Both the position numbers and the translations under genes were made by a program. A stretch of DNA of 6,817 nucleotides from an uncultured Saprospiraceae bacterium. GTDB lineage: Bacteria; Bacteroidota; Bacteroidia; Chitinophagales; Saprospiraceae. The notes under the pieces are model-generated. The model was not told the DNA's origin. It saw only the letters and a program-made list of their open reading frames with translations, and did not search any database. The stretch covers positions 1 through 6,817 of the forward strand of contig CALMIT010000655.1 of NCBI GenBank assembly GCA_937864255.1, written 5' to 3'. This document shows, one piece after another, positions 1-5,605 of the stretch (position 1 is the first letter of the stretch; each line of letters starts with the position of its first letter).

Positions 1-240
1 CAAATCGCGGTCCAGTCTTTCTATGATGTATTCTTTAAACGGCATCAGCAATTTTGGCTCCCGCTCACCAACCTGGCGCAGCACCCAGACTGCCCGCGCA
101 GCTATCTTCGGCGTCGCGTCAAAACTGAATCCAACGACTTCTTCCAGCCGTGCGGGTTCGTCCAGCGCCAGTTGCACGACAGGCTCCAGTCCCTGCATCT
201 GATTGCGCTTGCCCTCGTTTAAAATTTCAAAAATTTCCAT
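1..240 (-). CDS. HEAT-repeat-like protein, partial (N-terminal 80 residues)
   Basis: Reading the minus strand from the ATG at 240-238 gives 80 open codons up to the window edge, so the 3' part is missing. The protein starts MEIFEILNEGKRNQMQGLEP. It continues with short amphipathic helices, including a stretch AARAVWVLRQVGEREP followed by a helix ending KEYIIERL. This helix-turn-helix pattern, with an acidic-Ala-Arg first helix and a Leu-rich second helix, resembles HEAT repeats, which usually act as protein-binding scaffolds. No catalytic motif is visible. It starts 12 bp after the stop of the KilA-N gene on the same strand, so the two are probably cotranscribed. The HEAT assignment rests on pattern only; the product could equally be called hypothetical. 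Confidence 0.6.
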   Translation of the reverse strand, partial: MEIFEILNEGKRNQMQGLEPVVQLALDEPARLEEVVGFSFDATPKIAARAVWVLRQVGEREPKLLMPFKEYIIERLDRDL

Positions 241-252
241 AAAACGACCGGC

Positions 253-1089
253 TTATTTTTTCTCTTTCAGGCGCTTAGCCGCCGCGCTTTTGGTCAAAAT
301 CGCCCTTTGTTCTTTTGCGGTGGCGGTGAGTATTTCCACGCGCTGATCCACGTCGCACTGCCATTCGATGAGCTTGGCATCCAGTGCTTGCAAATTGGAA
401 AGGATCAGTAAATCAATATTAGACGCGTGATCGCGGATGTTGCCTTTTGCGTCGGGGTTCGCCTGCTTCCACTGGCGGGCGGGAAGTCCGAAAACCGCCA
501 CATTCAAAATATCCGTCTCGCTGGCATAAAAAACGCCGGTTTGATTTCTGGGCAGTTGTTCGGGGATCAGGTTTTTTTGTACGGCTTTGGTAAAAATGGG
601 GTGATTGGCCATCGAAATTTCGCGTCTGACGCTCCATTGCTCGCCCAGGCGCAGCGCTTCGTCTTCTTTCAGCCGCTGAAATTCCTGGATCAGGTAAAGC
701 TGAAAAGCCGGACTCATCCAGTAGCCGAAACCAAAAGCGATGTCTTTGTGCGCATAAGTACCGCCGTAGCGCCCCGCCGTGGAAACGATGCCGATGGCGC
801 CGGTCTCGTCAATCCAGCGGCTGGTGGAAAGCACAAACTTGTTGGAGCCGGCTTCACTTTTAATCCTATCGAATTCGATATGATTAAAATTCGGGTTGTT
901 CAGACTTTCCCAAACGCCCAAAAACTCAATGGTGTCTTTGTTGCGAAACCAGTTGGAAATCAGGAATGAAGGATTTTCCGCATTGAATTGGCGGGCGATG
1001 TCGGTGAGCGAAATGTACTCTCCGTGCTGTTCCTGCTTCAGCAGCGCAATTTCTCCTCCCTGTACGGAAATGCTTTTTTTGCTTCTCAT
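253..1089 (-). CDS. KilA-N domain-containing DNA-binding protein
   Basis: The product has 278 residues. The KilA-N domain covers roughly residues 20-145. Its hallmarks are an ISLTDIARQFN segment, a short W-F-R-N helix, the core WIDETGAIGIVSTAGRYGGT followed by AHKDIAFGFGYWMSPAFQLYLI, and then EFQRLKEDE. In the family this is a DNA-binding domain found in phages, large DNA viruses and many Bacteroidota chromosomes; the target is unknown here. Residues 146-278 carry no motif I recognise and end in a Lys/Ala-rich helix (AAAKRLKEKK) that could be a coiled coil. The ATG at 1089-1087 is the only reasonable start, with no Shine-Dalgarno before it. The gene heads a two-gene minus-strand unit with the HEAT-like gene and diverges from the EAD11-like gene. 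Its function could be phage-derived regulation or defence; nothing in the window decides this. Confidence 0.93.
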   Translation of the reverse strand: MRSKKSISVQGGEIALLKQEQHGEYISLTDIARQFNAENPSFLISNWFRNKDTIEFLGVWESLNNPNFNHIEFDRIKSEAGSNKFVLSTSRWIDETGAIGIVSTAGRYGGTYAHKDIAFGFGYWMSPAFQLYLIQEFQRLKEDEALRLGEQWSVRREISMANHPIFTKAVQKNLIPEQLPRNQTGVFYASETDILNVAVFGLPARQWKQANPDAKGNIRDHASNIDLLILSNLQALDAKLIEWQCDVDQRVEILTATAKEQRAILTKSAAAKRLKEKK

Positions 1090-1093
1090 GGAG

Positions 1094-1101
1094 CGAAGGT
1101 A
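1094..1101 (-). promoter_or_regulatory. Possible -7 element for the KilA-N gene
   Basis: On the minus strand this reads TACCTTCG, one mismatch from the Bacteroidota -7 consensus TAnnTTTG. It ends only 4 nt before the ATG, so a transcript started from it would be almost leaderless. No matching -33 TTG lies at the expected distance, so support is weak. Confidence 0.3.
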
Positions 1102-1289
1102 AGGAAAAGGGAAATTAGGGTGTATGAAAGTGGATGAGGGATGATGAAGGTTTGGTTTTTTATGAAATTTTTTAAAGTCATAATTTTCGTTATGTTAATT
1201 AGATATTTTTAAAACTACCCCTTTGTGCTATTTGGACTATCCAAATGTTATCAAAAAAGTTTGTCCTACCGCACAAAACTGACTTCAAA

Positions 1290-1297
1290 TAGCTTTG
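1290..1297 (+). promoter_or_regulatory. Possible -7 element for the EAD11-like gene
   Basis: TAGCTTTG matches TAnnTTTG exactly and lies 5 nt before the ATG at 1303. The nearest TTTG upstream (1260-1263) leaves a 26-bp gap, longer than the usual spacing of about 19-21 bp, so the pair is not ideal. If used, the mRNA would be essentially leaderless. This would also argue against the in-frame GTG at 1225 as the start. Confidence 0.35.
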
Positions 1298-1302
1298 TCA
1301 TC

Positions 1303-1575
1303 ATGACAAAAAATATCACCAATTTAGATGTTTTAAAAGTTGAGCACCTTGTGGAACAAGGCGATCTCGACGAGGCATTGAATATTCTTAAAGATTGGGC
1401 TATTCTGTCGAGAAAGAAAAAGAAGAAAGAAGAAGTCATTATTCTAAAGTGTGAATACAATAAAACAAAGAATAAATATCACTTGGGGCTTATTTCTTTT
1501 AAGAAACTAAATAGACATGAAAACAGGTTAGCCCATTCAATTTTATACCTATTGGAATATTTTACTACTGTTTAA
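1303..1575 (+). CDS. Stand-alone effector-associated domain protein (EAD11-like)
   Basis: This 90-residue protein consists of little more than one domain. It has an N-terminal helix LVEQGDLDEALNILKDWA (about 16-33), a Lys-rich turn (37-43), and a helical hairpin with EEVIILKCEYNKTKNKYHLG (43-62), LISFKKLNRHENR and a closing LLEYF. The pattern 'ILL..yn....k..LGLIS...... EnR....iL.lLe' is what I know as EAD11, an effector-associated domain that normally sits at one end of multidomain conflict proteins and recruits partners by homotypic contact. No effector domain is fused here. I chose the ATG at 1303 over the GTG at 1225, because the extra 26 residues fall outside the domain and a TAnnTTTG element sits just before the ATG. 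The gene lies in AT-rich DNA unlike its neighbours. It could be an adaptor, a decoy or a remnant of a longer gene. Confidence 0.72.
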   Translation: MTKNITNLDVLKVEHLVEQGDLDEALNILKDWAILSRKKKKKEEVIILKCEYNKTKNKYHLGLISFKKLNRHENRLAHSILYLLEYFTTV

Positions 1576-1652
1576 CTATGAGTTATTTTCTGGAATCTGT
1601 GGTCTCCAAATCTTTTTCAAAAACGTTAAATTTAAAAAAAGTACATTTATTA

Positions 1653-1685
1653 TTTGTCAAAACGAACACTCTTTGAGTAACTTTG
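1653..1685 (+). promoter_or_regulatory. Bacteroidota-type promoter (-33 TTTG / -7 TAACTTTG)
   Basis: TTTG at 1653-1656 is followed after 21 bp by TAACTTTG at 1678-1685. This is a perfect match to the TTTG-N(19-21)-TAnnTTTG pattern of the Bacteroidota primary sigma factor. Transcription would begin near 1691, giving a short, AT-rich leader of about 14 nt before the TTG start at 1705. It is the only well-formed promoter I find for the plus-strand gene set. Confidence 0.65.
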
Positions 1686-1704
1686 CTACTCAATTTTAAT
1701 TTTT

Positions 1705-2238
1705 TTGATAGACGCCCTCATTTCATCGAAAACGAGAATAAAACTGCTCCTGAAGTTTTTTCTCAACAGCAACGCCACTGCCTACCTGCGCAGTTTGGAA
1801 ACCGAATTTGGCGAATCTACCAACGCCATTCGCGTCGAACTCAACCGCCTTGAGGAAGCCGGTATGCTGATTTCGACAAGCCAGGGCAACAAAAAAGTCT
1901 TTCAGGCCAACACCCGCCACCCGCTTTTTAAAGAAATACACAACATCTTGCTCAAACAAATCGGACTGGATCAAATCATCGAAAACGTCATCGAACGACT
2001 TGGCGACGTGAAGCGCGTGTATTTGGTGGGCGATTTTTCAAAAGGTCTTGATAGTCAGATAATTGACTTGATATTCATCGGCAATATTGACAAAGAATAT
2101 TTATTAAAACTGGTGGAAAAAGCCGAAAGCCTGGTCAACCGGAAAATCCGGTACCTGATTTATGCCGACGCGGATTCTTTTCACCTCGATTTTTCAAAAT
2201 ACAATCCCGAACCGCTCTTGTTGTGGTCGGAAACGTAG
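1705..2238 (+). CDS. Winged-helix regulator with degenerate nucleotidyltransferase-like domain
   Basis: The product has 177 residues. Residues 1-72 form a winged helix: SSKTRIKLLLKFFL is helix 1, ESTNAIRVELNRLEEAGML carries the recognition helix, and ISTSQGNKKVFQANT is the wing, as in ArsR-type regulators. Residues 103-155 look like a nucleotidyltransferase core (VYLVGDFSKGLDSQIIDLIF). The usual G-S is G109-D110, and the usual first Asp of the D-x-D metal motif is I119, with D121 kept, so catalysis is unlikely and a sensing role is more plausible. The start is a TTG, because the first in-frame ATG (residue 54) would remove most of the winged helix and an in-frame stop lies at 1678-1680. The gene is first behind the promoter at 1653-1685 and precedes the sugar-nucleotide genes, so it probably regulates that set. 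The DNA target and ligand are unknown. Confidence 0.8.
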   Translation: MIDALISSKTRIKLLLKFFLNSNATAYLRSLETEFGESTNAIRVELNRLEEAGMLISTSQGNKKVFQANTRHPLFKEIHNILLKQIGLDQIIENVIERLGDVKRVYLVGDFSKGLDSQIIDLIFIGNIDKEYLLKLVEKAESLVNRKIRYLIYADADSFHLDFSKYNPEPLLLWSET

Positions 2239-2294
2239 TTCGTAGCTCGTAGTATTTAGCTCGTAGATGAACACTACGAACTATCAACTACGAA
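2239..2294 (+). repeat. Heptameric spacer repeat with internal orientation switch (hairpin)
   Basis: Starting on the base after the TAG stop, eight consecutive 7-bp units can be read. The first four are of the type TTCGTAG/CTCGTAG (one is TATTTAG). Then comes ATGAACA, and the last three are the reverse-complement type CTACGAA/CTATCAA. Because the units switch strand, the block folds: 2238-2245 (GTTCGTAG) pairs with 2288-2295 (CTACGAAC), and 2247-2253 (TCGTAGT) pairs with 2273-2279 (ACTACGA). No T-run follows, so this is not a classical terminator. The same 7-bp periodicity recurs at two other junctions in this window. Confidence 0.75.
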
Positions 2295-2308
2295 CCAAAA
2301 TCCATTTC

Positions 2309-3508
2309 ATGAGGCAGTTTGATGTCATCATTGTGGGAGCCGGAATCGTGGGATTGGCGACGGGATTGAGTCTGCTCAAGCGCAGACCGGAGTTGAAAGT
2401 CTGTATTTTGGAAAAAGAACGCGACATCGCGCAGCACCAAACCGGACACAACAGCGGCGTGATTCACTCCGGCATTTATTACAAACCGGGTAGTCTGAAA
2501 GCGACCAATTGCCTGAACGGCTACAAAATGCTGCTCGACTTTTGTGTGGCAAACGAAGTGCCTTATGAATTGTGCGGCAAAGTAATCGTCGCCACGTCCG
2601 AGGCGGAACTGCCTGTTTTGGACAATATTTTTAAAAGAGGCGCGTCAAACGGGCTTTCCGGTTTGAAAAAAATCAGCGCGGAAGAAGTGCGCGAAATTGA
2701 GCCGCATGTGCGCTGCGTCGCGGGCATCCGGGTACCGCAAACGGGCATTGTAGATTACAAAATCGTCGCGGAAAAATACCGGCAACTTTTTGAACAGACG
2801 GGCGGCGAAGTTCTTTTAAACGAAGAGGTAAAAGACATTTTTACAAAAAATAAAATAACGACTGTCGTCAGCGGGCGGCAGGAATTTTTGACAAAACTGG
2901 TCGTCAATTGTGCCGGCTTGTATTCTGACAAAATCAGCCGCATGACGATGCCCGATATTCGACTGCAAATCGTGCCTTTCCGGGGCGAGTATTATATGCT
3001 CAAAAAGGAAAAACAGCAATTGGTGCGCCACCTGATTTATCCGGTTCCCAATCCCGATTTTCCTTTTTTGGGTGTACATTTTACGCGCATGATAGGCGGC
3101 GGCGTGGAAGCCGGACCCAACGCGGTACTGGCTTTCCGGCGCGAAGGGTATACGAATCACGACGTACATTGGGGCGAGTTGTGGCAGACTTTGCGCTTCG
3201 CGGGTTTCAGGAAAGTGGCGCGTAAATACTGGCGCGAAGGCTGGGGAGAAATGTACCGCTCCTTTTCAAAAAAAGCCTTCGTGGCGTCGCTTCAAAAGCT
3301 CGTGCCCGAAATCCGGGACGAAGATTTGGAGCCGGGCGGCGCGGGCGTTCGCGCCCAAGCCTGCGATGAACACGGCAACCTGATAGACGACTTTTTGATT
3401 TTTGAAAATGAATTTGTGGTGAATGTCTGCAATGCGCCCTCCCCTGCCGCTACCGCTTCGCTTTCGATAGGGACGACCATTGCCGACAAGGTTTTAAAAC
3501 GTTTTTAA
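2309..3508 (+). CDS. lhgO: L-2-hydroxyglutarate oxidase/dehydrogenase (LhgO family)
   Basis: This 399-residue FAD enzyme of the DAO family oxidises L-2-hydroxyglutarate to 2-oxoglutarate, passing electrons to oxygen or to the quinone pool at the membrane. The FAD-binding fold is at the N-terminus: VGAGIVGLATG with G10, G12 and G15, then E35 ending the second strand (CILEKE). The family signature HNSGVIHSGIYY is at 47-58 and is followed by PGSLKATNC. The C-terminal flavin loop includes GGAGVRAQ and NAPSPAATASLSIG. Length is normal for the family. I start at the ATG at 2309; the ATG at 2267 lies inside the heptameric repeat and would add 14 residues translated from it. The next gene begins 3 bp after the stop, suggesting tight cotranslation with the sugar-nucleotide dehydrogenase. 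LhgO is not an expected polysaccharide gene, so its job here may be to recycle a by-product. Confidence 0.9.
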   Translation: MRQFDVIIVGAGIVGLATGLSLLKRRPELKVCILEKERDIAQHQTGHNSGVIHSGIYYKPGSLKATNCLNGYKMLLDFCVANEVPYELCGKVIVATSEAELPVLDNIFKRGASNGLSGLKKISAEEVREIEPHVRCVAGIRVPQTGIVDYKIVAEKYRQLFEQTGGEVLLNEEVKDIFTKNKITTVVSGRQEFLTKLVVNCAGLYSDKISRMTMPDIRLQIVPFRGEYYMLKKEKQQLVRHLIYPVPNPDFPFLGVHFTRMIGGGVEAGPNAVLAFRREGYTNHDVHWGELWQTLRFAGFRKVARKYWREGWGEMYRSFSKKAFVASLQKLVPEIRDEDLEPGGAGVRAQACDEHGNLIDDFLIFENEFVVNVCNAPSPAATASLSIGTTIADKVLKRF

Positions 3509-3511
3509 AAA

Positions 3512-4798
3512 ATGTACCAGGAACTGACAGAGAAAAAAAGAAGCATTTCCGTGACCGGACTGGGTTATGTGGGGCTGCCGATTGCTTTGGCTTTCGCCAA
3601 AAAATTCAGGGTCGTCGGTTTTGACATCAACCCCGACCGCGTAGCTTTGTTGCGCCAAAATATTGATCCTTCCAAAGAACTTTCTTCCGCCGATTTTGAA
3701 AATGCGGACATCGAATTCACCTCCGATCCGGCGGACCTGGCAAAGGCACATTTTCACATCATCGCCGTGCCCACCGATGTGGACAGACACAAAGTGCCCG
3801 ACCTGACGCCGCTCATCAAAGCCTCTCAAAACCTTGGCAAATATTTGAAAAAAGGCGACTACGTGGTGTACGAATCCACGGTGTACCCGGGCTGCACAGA
3901 GGAAGACTGCCTGCCGCTGCTGGAAAGCGCTTCGGGGCTGAAATTGGGCGATTTTAAAATCGGCTACTCCCCCGAAAGGATCAACCCCGGCGACAAAGAA
4001 CACACCCTCGAAAAAATACTCAAAGTGGTAGCCGGCAACGACGCCGGGGCGCTCGAAGAAATCGCCAAAGTATATGGCGCGATTATCACCGCCGGCATTC
4101 ACAAAGCCAGCTCTATCAAGGTGGCGGAAGCCGCCAAAGTGATTGAAAATACGCAGCGCGACATCAACATTTCGCTGATGAACGAGCTTTCGATGATATT
4201 CGACCTGATGGATATTGATACAAAAGAAGTGCTGCAAGCCGCCGGTACAAAATGGAATTTTTTGAAATTTTTTCCCGGCTTAGTCGGCGGACACTGCATC
4301 GGCGTGGATCCGTACTACCTCGTACACAAATCGCGCAAACTCGGCTACGATCCGCAGGTCATCCTGAGTGGTCGCCGCATCAACGACGGCATGCCTGCCT
4401 ACATCGCCAAGCGGCTGGTACAAATGCTGATACAAAAAGGTAAAAATCCCGCCCAGACGAAAGTGCTGGTGATGGGTTTTACTTTTAAAGAAAATGTGGC
4501 GGACATCCGCAATTCAAAAGTGGCGGACCTGGTGCGCGAAATGATGGACTTTTCGATTCACGTGCATATCACAGACCCTTACGCCTCTCCCAACGAGGTG
4601 GCGCACGAATACAAATTGACGATGGTGGACAATATTTCGGACGATTACGATGTGGTCATCGTGGCGGTAGCGCACGAGCAGTACCAATCGCTCGATCACG
4701 CTTATTTTAAAAGTATCACCCGCGAGGATGCCATCATCATGGATTTGAAAGGAATTTACGCCCCTGCCGACAACGGCATTTTGTATTGGAGACTTTGA
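3512..4798 (+). CDS. tviB: UDP-N-acetyl-hexosamine 6-dehydrogenase (TviB/WbpO type)
   Basis: The product has 428 residues. The family oxidises C6 of a UDP-N-acetylhexosamine to the uronic acid in two NAD-dependent steps, in the cytoplasm, feeding O-antigen or capsule synthesis. Visible motifs are the NAD-binding GLGYVGLP (16-23), the strand ending VVGFDINPDRV, YESTVYPGCTEEDC with S122-G127, GYSPERINPGD from 151, and K209 and N213 in AEAAKVIENTQRD. The catalytic Cys262 is in GGHCIGVDPYYL, and the C-terminal NAD/UDP half has GFTFKENVADIRNSK. The 'AKVIENTQRDINI...KWNF' pattern and the STVYPG/SPERINPGD spacing fit TviB/VipA and WbpO better than plain UDP-glucose dehydrogenases. Whether GlcNAc or GalNAc is used cannot be read from the sequence. 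Nothing appears broken. The gene follows lhgO by 3 bp. Confidence 0.92.
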   Translation: MYQELTEKKRSISVTGLGYVGLPIALAFAKKFRVVGFDINPDRVALLRQNIDPSKELSSADFENADIEFTSDPADLAKAHFHIIAVPTDVDRHKVPDLTPLIKASQNLGKYLKKGDYVVYESTVYPGCTEEDCLPLLESASGLKLGDFKIGYSPERINPGDKEHTLEKILKVVAGNDAGALEEIAKVYGAIITAGIHKASSIKVAEAAKVIENTQRDINISLMNELSMIFDLMDIDTKEVLQAAGTKWNFLKFFPGLVGGHCIGVDPYYLVHKSRKLGYDPQVILSGRRINDGMPAYIAKRLVQMLIQKGKNPAQTKVLVMGFTFKENVADIRNSKVADLVREMMDFSIHVHITDPYASPNEVAHEYKLTMVDNISDDYDVVIVAVAHEQYQSLDHAYFKSITREDAIIMDLKGIYAPADNGILYWRL

Positions 4799-4799
4799 G

Positions 4800-4850
4800 A
4801 GTGACGAATTTTTCGAGTTAGGAGTGAGGAGTAACGAATGATGAATTGAT
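4800..4850 (+). repeat. Heptameric spacer repeat, first block of the tviB-nusG-like junction
   Basis: Just after the tviB stop (TGA 4796-4798) seven 7-bp units can be set out: AGTGACG and AATTTTT, then a 2-bp slip (CG), then AGTTAGG, AGTGAGG, AGTAACG, AATGATG and AATTGAT. The string GAGTAACGAATGATGAAT (4829-4846) recurs with one mismatch at 5833-5850, so this block and the one after the DUF2061 gene belong to one family. Confidence 0.65.
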
Positions 4851-4855
4851 AATCA

Positions 4856-4869
4856 GCCGGCTTGCCGGC
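4856..4869 (+). repeat. Small GC-rich hairpin between two heptameric blocks
   Basis: GCCGG (4856-4860) and CCGGC (4865-4869) form a 5-bp stem around CTTG. Put differently, GCCGGC appears twice, separated by TT. No T-run follows, so it does not look like an intrinsic terminator. It separates the two heptameric blocks of this spacer. Confidence 0.5.
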
Positions 4870-4872
4870 ACA

Positions 4873-4900
4873 AAAGACCAGCACCCAAAGACCAAAGACT
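4873..4900 (+). repeat. Heptameric spacer repeat, second block of the tviB-nusG-like junction
   Basis: Four 7-bp units: AAAGACC, AGCACCC, AAAGACC, AAAGACT. The unit sequence differs from the block at 4800-4850 but the period is the same. The block ends 10 bp before the ATG of the NusG-like gene. No TAnnTTTG promoter is visible anywhere in the 112-bp spacer 4799-4910. Confidence 0.6.
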
Positions 4901-4910
4901 ATTTTTAGAA

Positions 4911-5471
4911 ATGACCAAAAAAGAAACATATACCAACCAGCTTAGCCTTGACGAACCGAGGTGGTTTGCCATTTATACCAATTTTAAAAGAGAGAAGCTG
5001 GTGCAAAAAATGCTGGTGCAAAAAGGCATAGAAAATTACCTGCCTTTGCAAAAAGCGACCCGCCGCTACGCGCGAAAAGTGCGCACGGTGGAGTTGCCGC
5101 TCATCAGCGGTTATGTGTTTGTAAAAATTGTCAAAAGTCAATACATCCCGGTTCTCGAAACCGAGCACGTGCTGCGGTTTATCCGCTTTTCAAAAAACCT
5201 GCTGGCGATACCCGAAAGCGAAATTGAATTGATAAAAAGAGTGGTCGGCGAAGGGCTGGAAATAGAAATGGAACCGGCCGGCTATCAGGAAGGCGACGAG
5301 GTGGAAATCGTGGGCGGTAACCTGACCGGACTCCGCGGCAAGTTGGTATCCAGAGACGGCAAAAAGAAATTTACCATCGAACTCGAAAATCTTGGCTACA
5401 CGCTCCGCTTGTCGGTGGACGCCGGATTGTTGCACAAAATCAATAAACCCGCGGCAGCCGCAAGCCGGTAG
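4911..5471 (+). CDS. NusG-like transcription antiterminator (UpxY/RfaH-type paralogue)
   Basis: The product has 186 residues. The NGN domain begins with RWFAIYTNFKREKLVQKML (from residue 17), contains IENYLPLQ and the RNA-polymerase-contacting LPLISGYVFVKI, and runs to about residue 110. A KOW motif follows in GDEVEIVGGNLTGLRGKLV (128-146). Specialised NusG paralogues of this kind (UpxY in Bacteroides, RfaH in enterobacteria) are recruited to long surface-polysaccharide operons and keep RNA polymerase elongating. The housekeeping NusG is normally next to secE, rplK and rplA, none of which are here, so the specialised role is favoured. UpxY genes usually lie first in their operon; this one follows three genes and has no promoter of its own that I can see. 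It may act on the genes to its right, including those past the window. Confidence 0.88.
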   Translation: MTKKETYTNQLSLDEPRWFAIYTNFKREKLVQKMLVQKGIENYLPLQKATRRYARKVRTVELPLISGYVFVKIVKSQYIPVLETEHVLRFIRFSKNLLAIPESEIELIKRVVGEGLEIEMEPAGYQEGDEVEIVGGNLTGLRGKLVSRDGKKKFTIELENLGYTLRLSVDAGLLHKINKPAAAASR

Positions 5472-5482
5472 CCGCATTTTTT
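5451..5482 (+). terminator. Possible intrinsic terminator at the end of the NusG-like gene
   Basis: GCGGC at 5451-5455 can pair with GCCGC at 5471-5475, and six T follow at 5477-5482. The stem is short with a 15-nt loop. A competing inner hairpin (GCGG 5451-5454 with CCGC 5458-5461) would weaken it. Its position straddling the stop codon of a possible antiterminator is suggestive, but the evidence is modest. Confidence 0.3.
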
Positions 5483-5499
5483 ATACAAGCCCGATTGCC

Positions 5500-5514
5500 T
5501 GCTTTTTGAAAGCA
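5500..5514 (+). repeat. Perfect 6-bp hairpin in the NusG-like/DUF2061 spacer
   Basis: TGCTTT (5500-5505) and AAAGCA (5509-5514) form a perfect 6-bp stem with a TTG loop. It is not followed by a T-run. The 134-bp spacer 5472-5605 otherwise shows no promoter matching TAnnTTTG and no clear heptameric block. Confidence 0.4.
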
Positions 5515-5605
5515 AATGGGTAGTTGTTTGGACGGACATACAGAATTTTTTCATCTCAGCGGAAGTCCTTTTTGCGACATTTCGTAGGCGAAGCCTTTTA
5601 AAAAA

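Noticed and set aside
427..969. Plus-strand open frame of 180 codons opposite the KilA-N gene
   Set aside because: It is the antisense shadow of a well-matched KilA-N domain and its translation resembles no family.
1110..1160. Possible further heptameric block upstream of the KilA-N gene
   Set aside because: A purine-rich stretch shows a few similar 7-mers (GTGGATG, AGGGATG), but the period is not kept well enough to call it.
1225..1302. Upstream GTG start extending the EAD11-like protein by 26 residues
   Set aside because: The extension has no domain match and the ATG at 1303 follows a TAnnTTTG element.
1578..1676. 32-residue plus-strand ORF after the EAD11-like gene, considered as a lost effector piece
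   Set aside because: It has no recognisable domain, lies in low-complexity AT-rich DNA and overlaps the promoter at 1653-1685.
2267..2308. ATG at 2267 as the start of lhgO
   Set aside because: The extra 14 residues are a translation of the heptameric repeat, and family members begin near the FAD motif, as with the ATG at 2309.
3494..4237. Minus-strand open frame of 247 codons opposite lhgO/tviB
   Set aside because: It is rich in His/Phe/Gly/Val, typical of antisense to a GC-third-position gene, and the plus strand encodes an intact TviB-type enzyme.
4856..4869. GC hairpin as a terminator after tviB
   Set aside because: The stem is only 5 bp and no T-run follows.
4800..4900. CRISPR array or insertion-sequence ends in the repetitive spacers
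   Set aside because: Units are 7 bp, tandem without spacers, and there is no transposase, terminal inverted repeat or target duplication.
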